Shown here one piece after another: positions 55,654 to 64,000 of a stretch of 64,000 nt of DNA. Below the pieces are notes generated by a model that was not told where the DNA came from, did not search any database, and saw nothing but the letters and a program-made list of their open reading frames with translations. The stretch is from assembly GCF_001424835.1 (NCBI RefSeq), contig NZ_LMCQ01000019.1, positions 293,011 through 357,010 of the forward strand, written 5' to 3'. Position numbers and translations under genes: made by a program. The DNA comes from Variovorax sp. Root318D1 (GTDB lineage Bacteria; Pseudomonadota; Gammaproteobacteria; Burkholderiales; Burkholderiaceae_C). Each line of letters begins with the position of its first letter. Position 1 is the first letter of the stretch.

Positions 55654-55828
55654 GTTCTTCTCCTTCTGGGATGGCAGGGACGGGACCATATCAATAAAAC
55701 CGTGGATTATTAAATCCTCAATCGACATATACATATGGGCGCCCGAATGCGCCTGATGTGGACCTGGGAATCGCGGGAATTCGAGCCCCTCGCGCAGCCC
55801 AGCGTGCGGCTGGAGGGATACTCCCGCC

Positions 55829-56251
55829 ATGCAGATTCACGAAAAGCCACCCGTCGACACGCCCTTCGAATGGATCGGCGGCGAACCCAGGGTGCAGGCG
55901 CTGGTCGACCGCTTCTACGACCTGATGGAGCTCGAGCCGGCCTATGCGCAGCTGCGCGCGGTGCACGGCACCAGCTTGGACAATGCGCGCCAACGGCTCT
56001 TCTGGTTCCTGTGCGGCTGGCTCGGCGGGCCGCAGCATTACACCGACCGCTTTGGCCATCCGATGCTGCGCGCGCGCCATCTGCCGCAAAGCATCGGCGG
56101 CCACAGCATCGGCATCAAGGAGCGTGACCAGTGGCTGGCCTGCATGGACCAGGCGATGGGCGAGACCGGTGTGCCCGAGGCGCTCCGCGCGCGGCTGCGC
56201 GATTCGTTTTTCCAGACCGCGGACTGGATGCGCAACCGCGGCGAGCAATAA
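55829..56251 (+). CDS. Group II truncated hemoglobin
   Basis: A 140-residue heme protein with the 2-over-2 globin fold. Proximal histidine is H84 in LRARHLPQSIG, and the group II hallmark tryptophan is W103 in RDQWLACMDQAM. GGEPRVQALVDRFYDLMELEP opens helix A-B, and GWLGGPQHYTDRFGHPML carries the CD/E region. Group II members bind O2 and detoxify NO or peroxide. A FAD reductase gene starts 30 bases after the stop and may be its electron donor. Confidence 0.92.
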   Translation: MQIHEKPPVDTPFEWIGGEPRVQALVDRFYDLMELEPAYAQLRAVHGTSLDNARQRLFWFLCGWLGGPQHYTDRFGHPMLRARHLPQSIGGHSIGIKERDQWLACMDQAMGETGVPEALRARLRDSFFQTADWMRNRGEQ

Positions 56252-56281
56252 ACAGACAACAACTCCGAGAGCATCTTCTTC

Positions 56282-57505
56282 ATGAATTCCATCGTCATCA
56301 TCGGCGGCGGCCATGCCGCGGCCCAGCTTTGCGCCGGATTGGCCCAGGCGGGGCTGGGCGCCAACGTGCACCTCGTCTGCGAGGAGGCCTGCGAGCCCTA
56401 CCATCGCCCGCCCTTGTCCAAGGCGTTTCTCAAGAGCGCCGAGGAAACCACACAGCCGCACAAGGCCGCCGACTGGTACCGCGAGGCGGGCATCACGCTG
56501 CACCTGGGCGACGCAGCAGTCGCCATCGACCGCGAAGCGCACACCGTCACGCTGCGCTCCGGCGCCGTCCTGCCCTGGGAGCGGCTGGTGCTGGCCACCG
56601 GCACGCGTGCGCGCCAGATGCCTGACCTGAAGCCGGGGCTGGAGAACGTCGCCAGCCTGCGCGCTGCCGATGAAGCGCATCGCCTGCGTTCGCGGCTTGC
56701 CGATACGCAGCAAGTCACGGTGCTGGGCGGTGGCTTCATCGGACTCGAAGTGGCAGCCACGGCCAAGGCGCTCGGCAAGAGCGTGCAGGTGATCGAAAGC
56801 GCGCCGCGGCTGCTGGGCCGCGCCGTGTCGCCCGAGCTCTCGGCCCATGTGCTGGCCACGCATCGCGCGGCGGGCATCGACGTCGTGCTTGGCGCGCGCA
56901 CCGGAGCGTTCGAGATCGAAGGGGAGCGGCTGGTTTCGCTCCAGGTCAATGGCGTGAAGCAACCGGTGGATCTGCTGCTGCTCGGCATTGGCGCGGTGCC
57001 CGAAACCGCGCTGGCGCAGGCCGCCGGCATCGAATGCGCCGACGGCATCGTGGTCGATGGCCACATGCAGACCAGCGCGGCCGACGTGCTCGCTGTAGGC
57101 GATTGCACGCGCTTTCCCGATCGGCGCGCCGGGCGCGCACTGCGGCTCGAATCGGTACAGAACGCGAGCGACCAGGCGCGAACCGCGGTCGCCACGCTGA
57201 CCGGCGCTGCACGGCCGCACGACGCCGTGCCGTGGTTCTGGTCCGACCAGGGCAGCCTGCGCCTGCAGATGGTCGGCCTGGTGCCGGCCGAAGGCACGCC
57301 GGGATTGACCAGCGTGCGTCGGCCGGGCCCCAAGCCCGATGCGTTCTCTCTGTTCCACTATGTCGACGGGCAGCTGGTGTGCGTCGAATCGGTCAATGCG
57401 CCGGTCGATCACATGATGTGCCGCAAGTTGCTCGAAGCGGGGCGCAGCCCCGCGCCCGAAGCGGTAGCCGACGCGGCCGTTCCGCTCAAGAATCACCTGG
57501 CATAG
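56282..57505 (+). CDS. FAD-dependent NAD(P)H oxidoreductase (ferredoxin/rubredoxin reductase type)
   Basis: A 407-residue two-dinucleotide-fold flavoprotein. FAD motif IVIIGGGHAAAQL at residues 4-16, PYHRPPLSKAFL, the ATGTRAR loop, a second nucleotide-binding motif VTVLGGGFIGLEVAATAKALG, and the FAD-binding AVGDCTRF. A C-terminal reductase domain follows. Homologues transfer electrons from NAD(P)H to ferredoxins of oxygenase systems. Adjacent to the truncated hemoglobin with a 30-base gap, it may reduce that globin; this is inference. Confidence 0.9.
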   Translation: MNSIVIIGGGHAAAQLCAGLAQAGLGANVHLVCEEACEPYHRPPLSKAFLKSAEETTQPHKAADWYREAGITLHLGDAAVAIDREAHTVTLRSGAVLPWERLVLATGTRARQMPDLKPGLENVASLRAADEAHRLRSRLADTQQVTVLGGGFIGLEVAATAKALGKSVQVIESAPRLLGRAVSPELSAHVLATHRAAGIDVVLGARTGAFEIEGERLVSLQVNGVKQPVDLLLLGIGAVPETALAQAAGIECADGIVVDGHMQTSAADVLAVGDCTRFPDRRAGRALRLESVQNASDQARTAVATLTGAARPHDAVPWFWSDQGSLRLQMVGLVPAEGTPGLTSVRRPGPKPDAFSLFHYVDGQLVCVESVNAPVDHMMCRKLLEAGRSPAPEAVADAAVPLKNHLA

Positions 57506-57557
57506 CCGTCACCCCGGTGGCAGCCTCGAAGTGAGCGAGGGACGGGGGTGGGCCCAT

Positions 57558-58214
57558 TCAGCGCCGCGCCGGCGCCAGCAGCACCACCAGGGCGCCCGCG
57601 CCGCCCTCGGCCGGCTTGGCCTGCACGAAGGCGATCACCTCGTTCTTCTGGATCAGCCAGCGCTGCGCCTTGGTCTTGAGCACCGGCTGCTTGCCCGGTG
57701 AGCCCAGGCCCTTGCCGTGCACCACGCGCACGCAGCGAAGCCCTTGCTTGTACGCATTGCGAATGAAGCCGCCGAGCGCCTCGCGTGCCTCGTCGCTGCG
57801 CAGGCCGTGCAGGTCGACTTGCGCCTGGATGCTCCAGTCGCCCTTGCGCAGCCGCGCGGTCACGTCGGTGCCGATGCCCGGGCGGCGAAAGCTCATGGCG
57901 TCGTCGACGTCGAGCAGGGTCGTCACGTCGAATTCGTCGGACAGCGATTCGCGCAGCACGCGCTGCTCGTCGAGCTGGTGCTGCACGGGGATGGGTGCCG
58001 GAGGCTCGGGCGCGAGCGGCACGGCAGCCTTGCGGCGAAGCGGCTCGGTGGCGCCGATGGCGCGCGTGAACAGGTCTTTCTCGGCGGCGCGCTTGCGTTC
58101 TGCCGCGGCCTTGGCGGCGGCTGCGGCCGCTTCGCGCTCGCGGGTTTCGGCCAGCGTGCGCTGCACCTGCTTCAGGTCCGCCAGGTTCTTGATGGGTGGC
58201 GTGCGGGAAGCCAT
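57558..58214 (-). CDS. Smr domain endonuclease-like protein
   Basis: A 218-residue protein with an N-terminal alanine/lysine-rich coiled coil (VQRTLAETREREAAAAAAKAAAERKRAAEKDLF) and a C-terminal Smr domain at about residues 125-215 (QAQVDLHGLRSDEAREALGGF and VRVVHGKGLGS, the two signature boxes). Smr domains are nucleases acting on RNA or branched DNA; some rescue collided ribosomes. Its ATG shares one base with the radC stop (TGATG), so the two are coupled. Confidence 0.9.
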   Translation of the reverse strand: MASRTPPIKNLADLKQVQRTLAETREREAAAAAAKAAAERKRAAEKDLFTRAIGATEPLRRKAAVPLAPEPPAPIPVQHQLDEQRVLRESLSDEFDVTTLLDVDDAMSFRRPGIGTDVTARLRKGDWSIQAQVDLHGLRSDEAREALGGFIRNAYKQGLRCVRVVHGKGLGSPGKQPVLKTKAQRWLIQKNEVIAFVQAKPAEGGAGALVVLLAPARR

Positions 58215-58891
58215 CAGAGCAGCCCTTTCTCGGCCATGGAAAAAGCCTGGCCGGCGCTGACGATCACGTGGTCGAGCACGCGCACGTCGATCAATGAAAG
58301 CGCAGCGCTGAGCGTTTGGGTCAGCGTCTCGTCGGCCCGGGAGGGTTCGATGCTGCCGCTCGGATGATTGTGCGACAACACCACGGCCGCGGCCCGGTGG
58401 TGCAGCGCGCGCGTGACCACCTCGCGCGGGTAGACGCTGGTCTGGGTGAGCGTTCCGCGAAACAGCTCTTCGAGCACGATGAGCCGGTGCTGCGCATCGA
58501 GAAACAGCACCGCAAACACCTCGTAAGGGCGCGACCCGATGTGCAGCTGCAGGTACTGCTTGACGGCCCCGGGCGAATCGAACACCGCCCGCTCCTTGAG
58601 GCGCTCGGCCATCGCACGGCGCGCCAGCTCGAGCACCGCGATGAGTTCGGCGCGCTTGGCGTCGCCGCCCATGCCCTTGATCACCTTGAGATCCTCGGCG
58701 CCGGTCTGGAGCAGCCCTGAAAGGCCTCCGAAGTGGTCGAGCAGCTCCTGGGCGAGCTGCAGCACGTTTTTCCCGGCCACGCCCGTGCGCAGCAGCAACG
58801 CCAGCAACTCGGCGTCGGCCAGCGCGCCGGCACCCCGCGCGATGAGTTTTTCGCGCGGGCGGGCGTGGGCGGGGAGATCCTTGAATGCCAT
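58214..58891 (-). CDS. radC: RadC family JAMM protein
   Basis: A 225-residue protein with an N-terminal helix-hairpin-helix region ([43 protein letters not shown]) and a JAB/JAMM metal site: H174-x-H176 and D187 in [20 protein letters not shown]. The E in the [12 protein letters not shown] region completes it. Although named for DNA repair, its role is unresolved. Starts at 58891, convergent to nothing and divergent from fkpB. Confidence 0.93.
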   Translation of the reverse strand: MAFKDLPAHARPREKLIARGAGALADAELLALLLRTGVAGKNVLQLAQELLDHFGGLSGLLQTGAEDLKVIKGMGGDAKRAELIAVLELARRAMAERLKERAVFDSPGAVKQYLQLHIGSRPYEVFAVLFLDAQHRLIVLEELFRGTLTQTSVYPREVVTRALHHRAAAVVLSHNHPSGSIEPSRADETLTQTLSAALSLIDVRVLDHVIVSAGQAFSMAEKGLL

Positions 58892-58998
58892 CGAAAACCT
58901 GGTGAAACCTTGAAAGAGCGGGTGGAAGCCCCTGCTCCTTAAAATGCAGTCCAGTTTATCGGGACACCCCCTTGTCTTTGCCTACCTCTGCTGCACCC

Positions 58999-59442
58999 AT
59001 GTCCCACGTCGTGACTTCCGGCTCGTTCCTGACCCTGCATTACCGGCTCGCCGGTCCGGCGGGCGACATCATCAATACTTTCGCCGACAAACCCGCGACC
59101 CTGTCGCTAGGTACCGGTGAGCTGTCGCCCGCCATGGAGCAGCGGCTCATGGGCCTGGCAGAGGGCACGCACGCCACCTTCGAGCTCCCCGCCGGCGAAG
59201 CCTTTGGCGAGCGCAACCCCGAGATGCAGCAATGGGTGGCCAGGAAGCTGCTGGCGCAGATGGGCGATCCCGACGAGCAATATGCAGTGGGCGACGTGGT
59301 GCAGTTCCCCACGCCCGACGGCACGGGCAGCTATGCGGGCGCGGTGGTCGAATCGAACGAGACCGCGGTGCGCTTCGACTTCAACCATCCGCTGGCCGGA
59401 CAGCCCGTGACCTTCGAGGTCCGGCTCATAGGCGTGCTATGA
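58999..59442 (+). CDS. fkpB: FKBP-type peptidyl-prolyl isomerase (FkpB/SlpA-like)
   Basis: A ~147-residue SlyD-like FKBP. The FKBP half ([52 protein letters not shown]) is interrupted by an insert-in-flap domain ([18 protein letters not shown]...FEVRLIGVL end), without the metal-binding His/Cys tail of SlyD. It overlaps ispH by 4 bases, the same pairing as fkpB-ispH in E. coli. ATG at 58999 is preferred; TTG at 58972 would add nine residues. Confidence 0.88.
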   Translation: MSHVVTSGSFLTLHYRLAGPAGDIINTFADKPATLSLGTGELSPAMEQRLMGLAEGTHATFELPAGEAFGERNPEMQQWVARKLLAQMGDPDEQYAVGDVVQFPTPDGTGSYAGAVVESNETAVRFDFNHPLAGQPVTFEVRLIGVL

Positions 59443-60407
59443 ATCGGAGCCTTGAAGAAGTCATCCTCGCCGAGCCGCGCGGCTTCTGCGCGGGCGTGGA
59501 CCGCGCCATCGAGATCGTCGAGCGCGCGCTGGCCAAGTTCGGCGCGCCTATCTACGTGCGCCATGAGATCGTGCACAACACTTATGTGGTGAACGAACTC
59601 AAGGCCAAGGGCGCGATCTTCATCGAAGACCTGGCCGACGTGCCGCCCGGCGCCACGCTGGTGTTCAGCGCGCATGGCGTGAGCAAGGCGGTGCAGCAGG
59701 AAGCGCGCGACCGCGGCTTCGACATTTTCGACGCCACCTGCCCGCTGGTGACCAAGGTGCACGTTGAGGTCGCCAAGCTCGCCAAGGAAGGCTACGAGTT
59801 CATCATGATCGGCCACAAGGGGCATCCCGAGGTCGAGGGCACCATGGGCCAGCTCTCGAGCGGCATCCACCTGGTGGAAGACGTGAAAGACGTCGCGAGG
59901 GTGGCGCCCGCGCAGACCGACAAGCTCGCAGTCGTCACGCAGACCACGCTCAGCGTTGACGACGCCGCCGAGATTGCGGCCGCGGTGCGCGCGCGTTTTC
60001 CGAAGGTGCGCGAGCCCAAGCAGCAGGACATCTGCTACGCCACGCAGAACCGCCAGGACGCGGTCAAGATCATGAGCCCGCAGGTCGATCTCGTGATCGT
60101 GGTCGGCAGCCCCACCAGCTCCAACAGCAACCGGCTGCGTGAATTGGCAGAGCGCCTCGGCACCGAAAGCTACATGGTCGATTCGGCCGACGAGCTCAAG
60201 CCCGAATGGTTCGAGGGCAAGGGCCGCATCGGCCTCACGGCCGGTGCCTCGGCGCCCGAAGTGCTGGTGCGCGAGGTGATCGAGCGGGTGAGGGCGCTCG
60301 GCGCGGTGTCGGTCCGCAAGATGGAAGGCATCGAGGAAACGATCAAGTTTCCGCTTCCCAAGGGCCTCAAGCTCGACGACATTCCTCCTCCGGGACACAT
60401 CTCTTGA
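59439..60407 (+). CDS. ispH: 4-hydroxy-3-methylbut-2-enyl diphosphate reductase
   Basis: Last step of the MEP isoprenoid pathway, producing IPP and DMAPP with a [4Fe-4S] cluster in the cytosol. The 322-residue length is normal. Cluster ligands are C17 ([10 protein letters not shown]), C101 ([11 protein letters not shown]) and C199 ([10 protein letters not shown]); the catalytic glutamate region [10 protein letters not shown] and the SSNSNRL motif are intact. ATG overlaps the fkpB stop by 4 bases and the stop overlaps the dehydratase TTG start. Confidence 0.97.
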   Translation: MNRSLEEVILAEPRGFCAGVDRAIEIVERALAKFGAPIYVRHEIVHNTYVVNELKAKGAIFIEDLADVPPGATLVFSAHGVSKAVQQEARDRGFDIFDATCPLVTKVHVEVAKLAKEGYEFIMIGHKGHPEVEGTMGQLSSGIHLVEDVKDVARVAPAQTDKLAVVTQTTLSVDDAAEIAAAVRARFPKVREPKQQDICYATQNRQDAVKIMSPQVDLVIVVGSPTSSNSNRLRELAERLGTESYMVDSADELKPEWFEGKGRIGLTAGASAPEVLVREVIERVRALGAVSVRKMEGIEETIKFPLPKGLKLDDIPPPGHIS

Positions 60408-61366
60408 CTCACGAAAACACCGACTGGCGCTCTGAAATAGACGGCGCCTCCCGCAGGCTGCGCGAGCGCGCCGGCGACTTCCTGCGCCAGACGCCGCTCT
60501 GGAAATTGCCGGCTTCTGCTTTCGGCATCGAGGTGTCCGGCGTGGAGTTGTGGCTCAAGCTCGAGCACATGCAGGTGAGCGGCAGCTTCAAGGCGCGAGG
60601 CATGATGAACCGCCTGCTGGCCAACGACATTCCCGAGAGCGGCGTGGTCGTGGCCTCCGGTGGCAATGCCGGCATTGCCACCGCGGCGGCCGCCAAGGCG
60701 CTGGGCGTGCGCTGCCAGGTGTTCCTGCCCGGCGTTTCGCCCGAGGCCAAGCGCGCCAGGCTGCGCGCGCTGGGCGCCGAGGTGATCGTGGTCGGCGAGC
60801 TGTACCCCGACGCGCTGGCCGCCTGCCTTACGCGCCAGAAGGAAACCGGCGCCTTGCTAACCCATGCCTACGACCAACCCGAAGTCGTGGCCGGCGCGGG
60901 CACGCTTGGCGTCGAGATCGAAGCAGAGGGCGGCTTGCCCGATTCGGTGCTCGTGAGCGTCGGCGGGGGCGGCCTGATCGGCGGCCTTGCCGGCTGGTTT
61001 CAAGAGCGCGCCCGCGTGGTGGCGCTCGAGCCCGAGAAGGCGCCCACGCTGTTCCGCGCCCGAGAGGCCGGCGAGCCGGTCGACGTCGATGTGGGCGGCA
61101 TCGCGGCCGATTCGCTCGGCGCGCGCCGCATCGGCGCTATCTCCTGGGAAATTACCCAGCAATACGTGCAGGACGCGCTGCTGCTGTCCGACGAATCCAT
61201 CCGCGCCGCGCAGCAGTGGCTGTGGAAGGAACTCAAGCTCGCCGTCGAGCCGGCCGCCGCGCTGCCGCTGGCGGCGCTGCAGACTGGCGCCTATACGCCG
61301 CGCGAAGGCGAGAAGGTGTGCCTGATCGTCTGCGGTGCGAACGTCGACCCCGCCACCGTCGCCTGA
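60404..61366 (+). CDS. Threonine/serine dehydratase-like PLP enzyme
   Basis: A 320-residue fold-type II PLP enzyme. PLP lysine K63 in [14 protein letters not shown], the asparagine loop [17 protein letters not shown], and the phosphate cradle [11 protein letters not shown] are present. No C-terminal ACT regulatory domain, so it is a short, probably catabolic threonine/serine dehydratase (serine racemase/TdcB-like). The best start is TTG at 60404, overlapping the ispH stop as TTGA; no ATG lies before conserved sequence. Confidence 0.88.
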   Translation: MTHENTDWRSEIDGASRRLRERAGDFLRQTPLWKLPASAFGIEVSGVELWLKLEHMQVSGSFKARGMMNRLLANDIPESGVVVASGGNAGIATAAAAKALGVRCQVFLPGVSPEAKRARLRALGAEVIVVGELYPDALAACLTRQKETGALLTHAYDQPEVVAGAGTLGVEIEAEGGLPDSVLVSVGGGGLIGGLAGWFQERARVVALEPEKAPTLFRAREAGEPVDVDVGGIAADSLGARRIGAISWEITQQYVQDALLLSDESIRAAQQWLWKELKLAVEPAAALPLAALQTGAYTPREGEKVCLIVCGANVDPATVA

Positions 61367-61372
61367 CCGTTT

Positions 61373-61774
61373 TTATTTCTCGCAGTTCACCATCCACGGC
61401 ACGCCGAACTTGTCGGTCAACATGCCGAAGCCGACGGCCCAGAACTGCGGGCCGTAGGGCATGGTGATCTGGCCGCCCTCGGCCAGCGCGTCGAAGAGCT
61501 TTTTCCCTTCGTCGACGTTGTTGCCCTGCACCGACAGCGAAAAGCCCTTGTGCCCCTCGAACGGCATGCCGGGCGGCATGTCGGAGGCCATCAGCTGGTG
61601 GCCGCGGGCCTCCAGCGTGGCGTGCATGATTTTTTCCTTGTATGCGGCGGGCGTTTCGGCGCCCATGGGGCTTTCGCCGAACGTCATGCTGAAGATGACC
61701 TTGCCGCCCAGCGCCTTGGCGTAGAAGGCCAGTGCCTCGGCCGCGTTGCCGTTGAATGTCAGATAGGCTTGCAT
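61373..61774 (-). CDS. VOC family protein (PhnB-like glyoxalase fold)
   Basis: A 133-residue beta-alpha-beta fold protein: YLTFNGNAAEALAFYAKALGGKVIFSMTFGESP, then a short variable centre, and LFDALAEGGQITMPYGPQFWAVGFGMLTDKFGVPWMVNCEK. This is the PhnB/DUF1428-like group of the vicinal oxygen chelate superfamily, with unknown function. Convergent with the dehydratase (6-base gap), divergent from serS. Confidence 0.88.
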   Translation of the reverse strand: MQAYLTFNGNAAEALAFYAKALGGKVIFSMTFGESPMGAETPAAYKEKIMHATLEARGHQLMASDMPPGMPFEGHKGFSLSVQGNNVDEGKKLFDALAEGGQITMPYGPQFWAVGFGMLTDKFGVPWMVNCEK

Positions 61775-61827
61775 CGCGCTTTCCCTTCGGTTGAGGTGTG
61801 GGGGAGCGAAATGCTACGCCCACCTAA

Positions 61828-63168
<1,341 letters not shown>

Positions 63169-63176
63169 TAGAGCCC

Positions 63177-63202
63177 CGGGGGCTTCAAAACCCCCGATTT
63201 TG
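63177..63202 (+). terminator. Rho-independent terminator after serS
   Basis: CGGGGG (63177-63182) and CCCCCG (63191-63196) form a stem with an 8-base loop, followed by ATTTTGT. It begins 9 bases past the serS stop and separates it from the tRNA promoter. Confidence 0.75.
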
Positions 63203-63207
63203 TCTGC

Positions 63208-63213
63208 TAGAAT
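63208..63213 (+). promoter_or_regulatory. Probable -10 element of the tRNA-Ser promoter
   Basis: TAGAAT preceded by TGC, 18 bases before the tRNA 5' end, looks like a sigma-70 -10 box. A clear -35 partner is not visible, since that position falls in the serS terminator. Confidence 0.4.
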
Positions 63214-63231
63214 CGTAGGCTCGACAGCACC

Positions 63232-63321
63232 GGAGAGGTGGCAGAGTGGTCGAATGTACCTGACTCGAAATCAGGCGTACTAGCGATAGTACCGAGGGTT
63301 CGAATCCCTCCCTCTCCTCCA
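63232..63321 (+). tRNA. tRNA-Ser (anticodon CGA)
   Basis: A 90-base serine tRNA with encoded CCA. Acceptor GGAGAGG pairs with CCTCTCC (63311-63317); anticodon stem CCTGA/TCAGG with loop CTCGAAA gives anticodon CGA, reading UCG. The long variable arm (GTACTAGCGATAGTAC region) and T-arm GAGGG TTCGAAT CCCTC are complete. The discriminator base before CCA reads T (63318), where G is usual for bacterial tRNA-Ser. Confidence 0.95.
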
Positions 63322-63327
63322 GAAATG

Positions 63328-63351
63328 GCCCCGCAAAGGGGCTATTTTTTT
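63328..63351 (+). terminator. Rho-independent terminator after tRNA-Ser
   Basis: GCCCC (63328-63332) and GGGGC (63338-63342) with a 5-base loop, then TATTTTTTT. It starts 6 bases after the tRNA CCA end. Confidence 0.85.
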
Positions 63352-63566
63352 GCCTGTTTCCCGCCACTTCTCCCTAGATGGCCGCCCGCGATGGCGAAAC
63401 GGGACCTTTCGTTTTCGGCCCTCTCGCTTCATTCGTGTTGCCGCATCACGGCGCTGCGCCATCGTCCAAAGTGGCCGCAACCGCCCGTTAAGATCGCCAC
63501 CTCTTCATTCCCGCAACTTGCGGGCGGTTCCTGTAGTCGAAAACTAAAAAGAGGGCTCAGCGCCAC
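63352..63566. other. Intergenic region before the last gene
   Basis: 215 bases between the tRNA terminator and the final open frame. It presumably holds the promoter of the last gene. I see no repeat, RNA or conserved short gene in it; the frame running from inside the tRNA through this region looks like chance. Confidence 0.4.
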
Positions 63567-64000
63567 ATGGCCAATGCGTCGATCGCGAGCGTGACACCGG
63601 TCCCGGCTTCGGCCGATGAAGCCGAATCGTGGGTACGCGGCGAGCTTATCCGCAGCCTGATGCGGTCCGCGAAAGGCTCCTACATCGTCTCGGCGGCGCT
63701 CATGCCGTTGATGGTCGGCCTGAACTGGAGTTACATCCCGCACTGGGAACTGCTGACGTGGCTGGCGGCCGGCTTCATCGCCACCGCGTGCCGTGCCTGG
63801 GGCGCCAAGGTCTATGCAGTGCGCTATGCCGGCCGTAGCGCAGCCGCGCAGCAGCAGTTCACCGAGCGGTACGGTTTCATCTGGAGCGCCAGCGCGGTCG
63901 TATGGGGCGCGTCGGTCCTGTTGTTCTTCGAGCGCACGCCACAAGTCAACCAGTTCATGAGCTGGCTTATCGTGGCCGGCGTCGGCACTTTTCCGCTCAA
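63567..64000 (+). CDS. Membrane protein N-terminus, possibly a sensor kinase or GGDEF/EAL protein (cut by window end)
   Basis: The first ~144 residues of an open frame running off the window. After a hydrophilic lead (MANASIASVTPVPASADEAESWVRGELIRSLM) come hydrophobic segments at about residues 45-80 (YIVSAALMPLMVGLNWSYIP, LLTWLAAGFIATACRAWG) and again from ~112 (FIWSASAVVWGASVLLFF, MSWLIVAGVGTFPL). This multi-helix N-terminal region resembles the membrane part of bacterial hybrid kinases or diguanylate cyclases, but no catalytic domain is visible, so that is a guess. GAGGG upstream at ~63550 may be the ribosome binding site. Confidence 0.65.
   Translation, partial: MANASIASVTPVPASADEAESWVRGELIRSLMRSAKGSYIVSAALMPLMVGLNWSYIPHWELLTWLAAGFIATACRAWGAKVYAVRYAGRSAAAQQQFTERYGFIWSASAVVWGASVLLFFERTPQVNQFMSWLIVAGVGTFPL

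Noticed and set aside
63238..63594. 118-codon open frame starting within tRNA-Ser
   Set aside because: It begins inside the tRNA and reads across its terminator; composition is unstructured, and such frames over tRNAs are common annotation errors.

Overview
The window is GC-rich chromosomal DNA from a betaproteobacterium. Gene content fits Burkholderiales, family Comamonadaceae, and a Variovorax-like organism is my best guess. Reasons are the DUF3460-scpA pairing, the Burkholderia-type cysteine spacing in QueE, cyoABCD-SURF1-RegB/RegA, and the style of intergenic GC-rich hairpin repeats. This is inference from recognised families, not from a search. I see no phage, transposase, integrase, CRISPR array or rRNA. 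It reads as stable core chromosome with dense, often overlapping operons.

Layout. 1-7.7 kb: cofactor block, nadC (cut by the window edge)-nadA on +, facing a co-oriented minus-strand run of DUF3460-scpA-nadB-panB-panC-queE-queD. 7.7-17.5 kb: mixed housekeeping genes, including two lipoproteins, a SulP transporter, metG, an isocitrate-type dehydrogenase, a NAGPA-domain protein, a YceH-like protein, a peroxiredoxin-like/TetR pair with a clear palindromic operator candidate, and a patatin-like lipase.

17.7-40.9 kb: about 23 kb of uninterrupted plus-strand genes, mostly for formate oxidation. apbC (Fe-S carrier) and a LysR regulator precede a cytosolic NAD-linked formate dehydrogenase (fused FdsG-FdsB, then FdsA). 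Molybdate genes modE-modB-modA-modC follow. Next comes a poorly characterised module (DUF3305, DUF3306, a polyferredoxin, a TorD-like chaperone, a 76-residue Tat peptide), a Tat-exported membrane formate dehydrogenase (alpha, beta, gamma plus two small exported proteins) and fdhD. The genes would together supply Mo, Fe-S clusters, cofactor sulfuration, folding and export for two formate dehydrogenases in different compartments. An FtsX-type permease and slyX close the run.

40.9-48.8 kb: paired inverted repeat elements, then on the minus strand cytochrome bo quinol oxidase cyoABCD, SURF1 and a RegB/RegA redox two-component system, every junction overlapping, followed by a hemolysin-III-like membrane protein. 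49-55.7 kb: an MHS-type MFS transporter, a HAD phosphatase, a 2OG-Fe(II) oxygenase and a polar amino-acid ABC transporter. 55.8-64 kb: group II truncated hemoglobin plus FAD reductase, Smr protein, RadC, fkpB-ispH, a threonine-dehydratase-like enzyme, a VOC protein, serS, tRNA-Ser(CGA) and the start of a membrane protein cut by the window end.

The strongest candidate for an under-described system is the DUF3305/DUF3306/polyferredoxin/TorD/mini-Tat module beside the exported formate dehydrogenase. Other points of note are a QueD-like protein with Ser at the catalytic Cys position, ModE and ModC both lacking molybdate-binding Mop domains, and an FdhD that keeps only the first Cys of its CxxC motif.
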